Source: an uncultured Saprospiraceae bacterium (lineage in GTDB: Bacteria > Bacteroidota > Bacteroidia > Chitinophagales > Saprospiraceae). Taken from it: 41,294 bases of DNA. Position numbers and translations under genes: made by a program. The stretch covers positions 1 through 41,294 of the forward strand of contig CALAJP010000117.1 in NCBI GenBank assembly GCA_937922815.1, read 5' to 3'. Shown here in pieces: positions 35,488 through 41,294 of the stretch (positions are counted from its first letter, which is position 1; every line of letters starts with the position of its first letter). The notes beneath the pieces were generated by a model. That model searched no databases. It worked only from the letters and a program-made list of their open reading frames with translations, and was not told where the DNA came from.

Positions 35488-36870
35488 TTAGAAGGTGACA
35501 TCTCCTGAAAGAATTATAGTTCCATCGCTTGCTATTTCTATCCCTGCTTTAGAGTATTGAGCACTAGTTCTATCAAAGTCGTAGGGATGTTTGACAACCG
35601 CTCCAGCATCTCCTACAAAGTAGACATTCCCTAACCCTAATTGCGTTACACTGACCTGAAAGCCAGGAGGTAACCCAGGTTCAACGACCAATTTAACATC
35701 ACTATCAGAATTAAATTCTAAAATACTACCATTATCACTTACTTGTAGAAGGTAAGAGTCTTCATAAGGAGCACCACTATTGTTAGGGTTTAAGGTAACT
35801 AATCCAGAAACCGTTTGTGCCCAATATTTTTCTTTAAATGACCAAAAAGAGCCTGTATCTGTATCATAAACAAGTAACCCGTTGGCAGGAGAATCAATAC
35901 TTGTTCTTTGGTCGGTTGTCATTCGAGGTATTAAGATTCCTTTATTAGAGCTTTTAATCTCAAGCTTAGCAGATTCCTCAGCTTCTGTGACTCCTACCGA
36001 TAGACGTCCTTTATCCAATTGGGGAGCACTATCGGCTACATTCACACCGTACAAAAGGTTTCCGATATTTAGTTGATTACTTCCTGTTAAATTTGGTAAG
36101 TCTAACTTTGAACCAATAAGGATATTATCACTACCTCTTTCCTGATTCGTCGCTGCTTGATACCCCATAAAAATATTATTATCTCCAGCGACTTTAGCCC
36201 CAGTATTACTACCAATATGTATAGAAGAAGTAGCATTCGATTGTTCTCCTGCTGAAGTACCGATAAAGGTATTACCTACTCCATTTTCATTTTCTCTTCC
36301 TGCATTCGAACCTATAAATATAGAACCTTGAGCTCCTCTGGTGTTTTTTCCTGCCGATAAACCGATGAATACATTTTCGGAACTATTATTATTCTGTCCA
36401 GCTTCAAAGCCTAATGCCGAATTACCTTTTGACACTGGTTGTAAGGTAAAATTCCCTACGGCTACATTATATCCACCTTTGTTTTCTACACCTGACTTAT
36501 TACCAATAAATGTGTTTTCATCAGGAGTAAGACTTTCAAATCTATTATTAACAAAAGCCCACATTCTTGAACCGTTTAATCCAACAAGTACGCTATCCGA
36601 AGCACCATTTTCAACAACACGAACATAAGAATCTCCATCTTCGTTTTTAATAACATCACTTTCACCACCGCCACTAAGCAAAAGCAAAAGCCCATTCGTT
36701 AAACCCAAATAATAAATTTTCTTTTCCTTATCATAATATAAATCTCCTTCACTCGCTTTCTTATTATCTATAATAGCTTCAATTTCTGAAGTTGTATAGT
36801 CTCTCGGTTCTTGGGCGGAACTTATATGATAAAACAACATAAAAAATAACCCTAGATATAAAGATTTCAT
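35488..36870 (-). CDS. Secreted protein with YadA-head-like repeats and the shared N-terminal module
   Basis: 460 residues. Signal peptide (MKSLYLGLFFMLFYHISSAQ), then the same module as the two convergent paralogues (DYTTSEIEAIIDNKKASEGDLYYDKEKKIYYLGLTNG). From about residue 115 to 250 are repeats of about 23 residues with cores NTFIG..SG, NVAVG, NSALGFEAG, NVFIGLSAG, SIFIGSNAG, NTFIGTSAG, SIHIGSNTG, NIFMGYQAA, NILIG, which resemble the left-handed beta-roll heads of trimeric adhesins. Then ILIPRMTTDQRTSIDSPANGLLVYDTDTGSFWSF, a motif frequent in Bacteroidota tail-fibre-like proteins. No YadA membrane anchor and no obvious type IX secretion tail are present, so attachment is unclear. Confidence 0.8.
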   Translation of the reverse strand: MKSLYLGLFFMLFYHISSAQEPRDYTTSEIEAIIDNKKASEGDLYYDKEKKIYYLGLTNGLLLLLSGGGESDVIKNEDGDSYVRVVENGASDSVLVGLNGSRMWAFVNNRFESLTPDENTFIGNKSGVENKGGYNVAVGNFTLQPVSKGNSALGFEAGQNNNSSENVFIGLSAGKNTRGAQGSIFIGSNAGRENENGVGNTFIGTSAGEQSNATSSIHIGSNTGAKVAGDNNIFMGYQAATNQERGSDNILIGSKLDLPNLTGSNQLNIGNLLYGVNVADSAPQLDKGRLSVGVTEAEESAKLEIKSSNKGILIPRMTTDQRTSIDSPANGLLVYDTDTGSFWSFKEKYWAQTVSGLVTLNPNNSGAPYEDSYLLQVSDNGSILEFNSDSDVKLVVEPGLPPGFQVSVTQLGLGNVYFVGDAGAVVKHPYDFDRTSAQYSKAGIEIASDGTIILSGDVTF

Positions 36871-37305
36871 TTCAATTTGCTTTTAAAACCTAACTGCTTT
36901 TTAGATAAAAAATATCCTCACTAAAACGGACTTAAAACTGATTTAATGCTATCAAGCTTTTAAATTCAATCTTATTTGGTAAAAGGTGAAACCATAGACA
37001 TCAATAATCTCAAAGTCTCCTATTACCATATACGTACAAAATTTGTTATTTGTTTTTCTGTCCCGCCTTAATCATTAGGGTTAATCCCATTTATATCCAT
37101 GAAGGTTGCTAAGGACAATACTCTGTTAAAGAAATCTTAACGAATTTTCATTTTTCACTTTTATTTATAGCAAAACCATCTACTACAAGACAACAATGAA
37201 TTATACATCTCGAATTAATCAATATGGTTTAATTATTGCTTTAAATAATATTGTTTACTAAAACATACAACCTTCATTTACTAATTAGACCATTTAAAAT
37301 AAAAA
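36871..37305. other. 435-base divergent intergenic region
   Basis: Between divergent surface-protein and S41-peptidase genes. AT-rich, without exact TAnnTTTG boxes near either start, and no ORF above about 15 codons that I would trust. Nothing recognised. Confidence 0.6.
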
Positions 37306-38913
37306 ATGAAGATTACATCCCTAATAAGCTTACTTTTTTTACTTTTTTTAAATATTAATGTTTCTGCTCAAAAAGTTCAACTTTCTGCTGAACAGCAAAT
37401 ATCAAGGTCTGTTTTTCATATTCAAAAGTATTTCAATATTGTTGATTCTAAAATAAGTAAAAAGAATTTTGACATATTTTTAAAATATTACTTCTTCGAT
37501 TTAGAGGAGATTTTGACAAAAAAAGATAAGAAAGAACTATTCCATAAAATAAATGACATCAACGAAGCCGTCCAAGGGAAAAACAGCGAAATCGTGTTGA
37601 AATTAAATAACATTCTAAAAGAAAAATTGTTCCTTCTAAAACAAAACCCTAATCCAAAAATTTTACAATCCTACAGACAAATTCAATTAGAAATAGGAGA
37701 AACCCCTTCTCGTATAGAAAACTTAACCACTAATATTCTTGACCAAACCATTCAGTCTATTCTAAAAGATTTGGATGCTCATTTTTACATTCATTTTCTA
37801 AATTCAACCTTAAAGACAGTTGACCCAAACGCAGGCTACTATTCGAGTACTTCTAACTTTAGTTTTCCGTTTTCAAAAAAAGATAAGACATTCCGAAAAT
37901 CACAAAAAAAATATAGCTTCTCTGACCAATTCGAAAGTGACCGAATCATTGCCTTTAAATCTCATAACAAGAATTCGTGGGCATATGTCAACCCACAATG
38001 GACTGAAAGTTATTTCAAAAAACAAATTCAAAAGCTAAATCATCAAGAAATTGATTTTCTGTTTAGAACATCTGATAATGATGAATATTTATTAACCTGG
38101 CAACTAAAAACAAACAAAAACACTGCTAATGTAAAATTGTCTTGGGTGCTGGGCAAGCAAAACAAAATTGCACACCTTACAATTCCTTCTTTTTATGCCA
38201 ATAAAACATCAACTTTAGAAAAAGATTTGAAAAATAAACTTAATGAAGTAATAGCGGGTAACGGAGAAGGGTTAATTCTTGACCTTCGAAACTCGAAAGG
38301 CGGTCATGTAGAGCAAGCCGTAAAGTCACTTTCATTCTTTATTAATAAACAACCCATTTTGTTGTCGCGAAATGGTAATCAAACTATTAAAAAATCTACC
38401 TATTCTGATAAAGTATTGTGGAATAAACCCGTAGTTGTTTTAATCAACGAAGGAACAGCTTCTTCGTCTGAAATTTTTGCAGCTGCGTTTCAAGATTATA
38501 AAAAAGGGATTCTAGTAGGTACAAAAACTTATGGCAAGGCTTCTATGCAGGATTTAATAGATATTAATGACTTTTTGGAAAGTGATTTTGATTACGGAAA
38601 AATCAAAGTCACCACTGCTCTTTGCTATCGAGTAACAGGACAATCTTTTCAGCAAATTGGTATTTCACCAGACATTTTTGTAGATAATAATGAAATTGAG
38701 ACAATTCATAAAATGAATGAATGGCAAAATTTTCCTAACATTAAAAACGAACAAAAAGCAGTAACCCAAGAAAACGAAAAGATTATCCAACGACTTATTC
38801 AATCCTTTGACACGAATGTCTCTATCGACCCCAAATCGCCCATAGACCCAAAACTCCAAGCAGCTATTGAAATTCTAAACCAATGGAATAATAGCTTATT
38901 AGAAGTGAAATAG
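37306..38913 (+). CDS. S41-family (C-terminal processing-type) peptidase, secreted
   Basis: 535 residues, signal peptide MKITSLISLLFLLFLNINVSAQ. The catalytic core is at about 280-460: LILDLRNSKGGHVEQAVKSLSFF, the nucleophile region NEGTASSSEIFAAAFQDY with Ser at about 386-388, and the base Lys at about 411 in GTKTYGKASMQ. Family members cut proteins in the periplasm or at the surface, often in stress response. A clear PDZ domain with its GLGL-type loop is not visible before the core; the corresponding region (about 200-270) is strongly diverged. The N-terminal 190 residues are helical and unrecognised. Confidence 0.85.
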   Translation: MKITSLISLLFLLFLNINVSAQKVQLSAEQQISRSVFHIQKYFNIVDSKISKKNFDIFLKYYFFDLEEILTKKDKKELFHKINDINEAVQGKNSEIVLKLNNILKEKLFLLKQNPNPKILQSYRQIQLEIGETPSRIENLTTNILDQTIQSILKDLDAHFYIHFLNSTLKTVDPNAGYYSSTSNFSFPFSKKDKTFRKSQKKYSFSDQFESDRIIAFKSHNKNSWAYVNPQWTESYFKKQIQKLNHQEIDFLFRTSDNDEYLLTWQLKTNKNTANVKLSWVLGKQNKIAHLTIPSFYANKTSTLEKDLKNKLNEVIAGNGEGLILDLRNSKGGHVEQAVKSLSFFINKQPILLSRNGNQTIKKSTYSDKVLWNKPVVVLINEGTASSSEIFAAAFQDYKKGILVGTKTYGKASMQDLIDINDFLESDFDYGKIKVTTALCYRVTGQSFQQIGISPDIFVDNNEIETIHKMNEWQNFPNIKNEQKAVTQENEKIIQRLIQSFDTNVSIDPKSPIDPKLQAAIEILNQWNNSLLEVK

Positions 38914-38915
38914 TC

Positions 38916-39377
38916 TTAGTTTTTTCTTAATTTCAATTGCATTCCCATTAGAAAATTTCGCAAAAACTGGTCTTTACACAATCGATATTGACTTTGTTCT
39001 GGTTTTCGAAAAAATGCAGTAATTTCAGACTTACTAGCTTGTATTCCTGCTTCGTTTAAGTATGAAATAATACCTTCAACCTTAAGATTCAATGCAATTT
39101 TCATCTTTCGTAGGATAATATTATTATTCAAACTTTGCTCTGCTACTATTTTAGTATCGTCTTTCTTGCCTCGTCGAGTAACAATAAATCCATTTAGAAA
39201 ATGGGCTAATTGTTTATCATATATGTTTTTATAGTCCTCCGCATCTTCTTTTTTCAACCAGTTGCTAACTTGGGCTCTATCTACGGTCAAATCTCCTTTT
39301 TCGAATACTTCAATCATCTGACTATCTGAATAATCGAATGTGTATCTAATTTTTTTAAGTACATCATTATTTGTCAT
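38916..39377 (-). CDS. DUF1456 family protein (YehS-like)
   Basis: 153 residues holding two copies of the DUF1456 unit: NNDVLKKIRYTFDYSDSQMIEVFEKGDLTVDRAQVSNWLKKE...LAHFLNGFIVTRRG, and NNNIILRKMKIALNLKVEGIISYLNEAGIQASKSEITAFFRKPE...FLRNFLMGMQLKLR. Function unknown in the family. It converges with the S41 gene two bases away. A TAGTTTTG -7 match lies at 39409-39416 on the minus strand. Confidence 0.93.
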   Translation of the reverse strand: MTNNDVLKKIRYTFDYSDSQMIEVFEKGDLTVDRAQVSNWLKKEDAEDYKNIYDKQLAHFLNGFIVTRRGKKDDTKIVAEQSLNNNIILRKMKIALNLKVEGIISYLNEAGIQASKSEITAFFRKPEQSQYRLCKDQFLRNFLMGMQLKLRKN

Positions 39378-39505
39378 GCTACACTGGATTTAAATTATTT
39401 TCGGAACACAAAACTAATTAATTTATTTATCTTTAAATCCATATCTGAACAAATAGACTTCCTACTCATGCATACATTTATTTTAACCCACAACTTAATA
39501 TTGAA

Positions 39506-40972
39506 ATGCAATTGAATACGAAGTTAATAGCGACCTTTTTAGGTCCTATCTTTTTTACTCTAATAATTCTCTTTTTTAATCCCGAAGGATTACCTAAACA
39601 AGCAAATGCCGTTCTTGCCTGTACGCTGTGGATAGCAACTTGGTGGATTTTTGAAGTAGTTAGTATTAATGTCACCGCTTTGCTTCCCATTATTATTTTT
39701 CCACTATCGGGTGCATTAGAGCTTAAAGCCGTCACCGCTTCGTATGGTCACAAATATATATTTTTATTTATGGGCGGATTTATTTTAGCCATCGCAATTG
39801 AAAAATGGCACTTACACAAACGTATCGCTCTAAATATCATTCACTTGTTAGGTACAGGAATTTCTAAAATTATTTTAGGTTTTATGCTCGCTACCGCTTT
39901 TATGTCTATGTGGATATCTAATACCGCTACTTCTGTTATGATGCTTCCTATTGGCATGGCTATTATTCAACAAGTAAAAGACTACCCTTCTACTCCCGAG
40001 GATGAAAATAAAATTTTTGGGAAAGCGCTTATGTTGGCAATTGCTTATAGTGCTTCCATTGGAGGCATCGCAACATTGATTGGTACTCCACCTAACTTGG
40101 TGCTTGCTGGCGTTGTTGAAGAGATTTATGGAATAGAAATCACCTTCGCACAATGGTTTAAATTTGGTTTACCCATCTCTATCGTCTTGTTGTTTATTTG
40201 TTGGCTCTATTTAACAAAAGTTGCTTTCAAAATTAAAATGGACGCTTTTCCTGGCGGAAGAGCAGAAATTAAAAGACTAATCAATGAACTTGGAAGGTGG
40301 AGTTTTGAAGAAAAAGTTGTTTTAGGTATCTTTTTTCTTGCGGCAACGCTTTGGATTTTCAGATCAGCATTACAACAATTCATCCCCATGTTAGATGATA
40401 CCATTATCGCGATATTAGTGGCTATGATATTATTTATATTTCCATCTTCAAATAAAAAAAACCCTATACTAGAATGGAAAGAAGCCGTAAAAATGCCCTG
40501 GGGTATCATGATTCTTTTTGGTGGTGGGATGGCAATTGCAAGTGCTTTTCAAGCTAGTGGTTTGGCGAATTGGGTCGGTTCGCAATTTAATTTACTTAGA
40601 GACTTGCCTATAATTTTGTTAATTTTAATGATAATTACTGCGGTCAATTTCTTAACGGAAATCACATCCAATTTAGCCACAACGGCGATGCTTTTACCTA
40701 TTTTAGCACCAATGGCTATTTCTCTTAATATCCACCCATACATCTTATTAGTATCCGCAACACTTGCAGCTTCATGTGCCTTCATGCTACCCGTAGCTAC
40801 CCCTCCAAATGCAGTAGTATTTGGTTCGGGTTATCTAAAAATATCGGATATGGTAAAAACAGGAATTTGGATGAATATAATCTCTATTATACTACTGTCT
40901 TTATTCGTGTATTTTGTTTTAAATATTCTTTGGGGTTTTAACCCTACAACCTATCCCGATAGTTTAAGGTAA
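39506..40972 (+). CDS. DASS-family sodium:dicarboxylate/sulfate symporter
   Basis: 488 residues with about 11-12 membrane helices. Both SNT substrate/sodium motifs are present (WISNTATSVMMLPIG and TEITSNLATTAMLLPIL), each followed by its proline loop (GTPPNLVLAG and PVATPPNAVVFGSGYLK). Members carry succinate, malate, citrate or sulfate with sodium; the exact substrate is not readable. Like the AGCS symporter, it would use the sodium gradient from Nqr. Confidence 0.94.
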   Translation: MQLNTKLIATFLGPIFFTLIILFFNPEGLPKQANAVLACTLWIATWWIFEVVSINVTALLPIIIFPLSGALELKAVTASYGHKYIFLFMGGFILAIAIEKWHLHKRIALNIIHLLGTGISKIILGFMLATAFMSMWISNTATSVMMLPIGMAIIQQVKDYPSTPEDENKIFGKALMLAIAYSASIGGIATLIGTPPNLVLAGVVEEIYGIEITFAQWFKFGLPISIVLLFICWLYLTKVAFKIKMDAFPGGRAEIKRLINELGRWSFEEKVVLGIFFLAATLWIFRSALQQFIPMLDDTIIAILVAMILFIFPSSNKKNPILEWKEAVKMPWGIMILFGGGMAIASAFQASGLANWVGSQFNLLRDLPIILLILMIITAVNFLTEITSNLATTAMLLPILAPMAISLNIHPYILLVSATLAASCAFMLPVATPPNAVVFGSGYLKISDMVKTGIWMNIISIILLSLFVYFVLNILWGFNPTTYPDSLR

Positions 40973-40985
40973 ATATTTTTCATGA

Positions 40986-41023
40986 AAAAATAGCCAGTAT
41001 TACGATTAATACTGGCTATCTTT
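40986..41023. terminator. Bidirectional terminator between the DASS gene and tRNA-Val
   Basis: Stem TAGCCAGTATT / AATACTGGCTA with a short loop; six T follow on the minus strand, so it suits the tRNA transcript best and may also end the DASS transcript. Confidence 0.82.
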
Positions 41024-41041
41024 AAACCCCAAAATATTAAG

Positions 41042-41116
41042 TGATCACTATTGGATTCGAACCAATGACCCCTACCCTGTCAAGGTAGTGCTCTAAACCA
41101 ACTGAGCTAAGCGATC
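41042..41116 (-). tRNA. tRNA-Val (anticodon GAC)
   Basis: 75 nt on the minus strand. Acceptor GATCGCT/AGTGATC (one G-T pair), D stem GCTC/GAGC, anticodon stem CTACC/GGTAG around TTGACAG, so anticodon GAC for GUC/GUU codons, variable loop GGGTC, T stem ATTGG/CCAAT around TTCGAAT, discriminator A. CCA is not encoded (CTT follows), so it is added after transcription. Confidence 0.95.
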
Positions 41117-41189
41117 ATTCAAAATGTGGGGCAAAAATAATATAAAAAATCAAAAAACAAAATTAGTTTTCTAATTACCTATCTAATAT

Positions 41190-41294
41190 TAGATATTATT
41201 ACGAATTGGATTGTATGAGAGAAAAAACAGGAATTTTTATTTCAATCAAGGAAAGCACGGAATCTAATACCCATAGGTATTAAGATGAGTACTT
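41190..41294. repeat. Dispersed repeat element, copy B (cut by window end)
   Basis: Begins with TAGATATTATTACGAA, which matches copy A's terminal repeats, then continues with 34 of 35 identical bases (from ATTATTACGAATT), an insertion of about 22 bases relative to A, and the conserved ATACC-CATA-GGTAT hairpin (41267-41280) followed by ATGAGTACTT. Same orientation as copy A. The right end lies beyond the window. Confidence 0.7.

Noticed and set aside
36120-36530. CRISPR-like or tandem DNA repeat
   Set aside because: The periodicity is at the protein level (head repeats of about 23 residues) with diverged DNA; no regular spacer-repeat structure.
31160-36870. Prophage tail-fibre module
   Set aside because: Collagen-like tracts and head repeats occur in phage fibres, but each protein has a signal peptide and there are no phage structural, packaging or integrase genes in the window.

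Overview
The window looks like chromosomal DNA of a low-GC member of the Bacteroidota, broadly Flavobacteria- or Saprospiria-like; I cannot place it more finely. The grounds are AT-rich intergenic DNA with TAnnTTTG-type -7 promoter boxes, a TonB-dependent receptor with an N-terminal carboxypeptidase-regulatory-like domain, DUF5606 and DUF6503 proteins, a PF06580-type histidine kinase with a LytTR regulator, and secreted proteins whose signal peptides end in the usual '...AQ' form.

Layout. 1-4.6 kb: the 3' part of an M13 zinc peptidase gene (cut by the window edge) and a TonB-dependent receptor. 4.6-6.3 kb, minus strand: aroC-pyrR, two bases apart. 6.5-8.6 kb: a dispersed repeat element, then a BadF-type (N-acetylglucosamine kinase-like) gene with pfkA. 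8.8-11.4 kb: a sodium:alanine/glycine symporter and a queuosine-precursor transporter. 11.4-14.5 kb, minus strand: LytTR response regulator, a tiny 51-residue peptide gene, and a TPR histidine kinase. 14.8-18.0 kb: DUF5606, flavin reductase, DEAD-box helicase and a small membrane protein. 18.1-19.9 kb: an unrecognised, AT-rich secreted repeat protein. 20.0-26.5 kb, minus strand: complete nqrABCDEF for the sodium-pumping NADH:quinone oxidoreductase, with an unusual membrane-anchored NqrA. 26.8-30.7 kb: DUF6503 lipoprotein, an MqsRA-like toxin-antitoxin pair, then pruA-yqgE. 31.2-36.9 kb: four secreted surface proteins in two convergent pairs; three share one N-terminal module combined with collagen-like or YadA-head-like repeats. 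37.3-41.3 kb: an S41 peptidase, a DUF1456 protein, a DASS transporter, tRNA-Val(GAC), and a second copy of the dispersed repeat cut by the window end.

The most interesting candidate is the 11.4-14.5 kb locus. A 51-residue gene absent from ordinary ORF-length cut-offs sits between a LytTR regulator and a TPR kinase. It encodes a peptide with a double-glycine leader and a 19-residue cysteine-free tail, has its own -7 box overlapped by a palindrome region, and ends in a 13-bp intrinsic terminator. The kinase has no visible signal peptide or membrane segment, so its sensor is a cytosolic TPR array. Together these suggest a peptide-signalling circuit that combines the parts of Com/Blp-type systems (GG peptide, LytTR regulator) with a cytosolic TPR sensor. 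No C39 peptidase/exporter is in the window, so processing and export are inferred only.

Second in interest is a ~130-bp repeat found twice (6516-6645 and 41190-window end), with terminal inverted repeats and a conserved small hairpin; third, the NqrA N-terminal extension and the modular surface-protein cluster.
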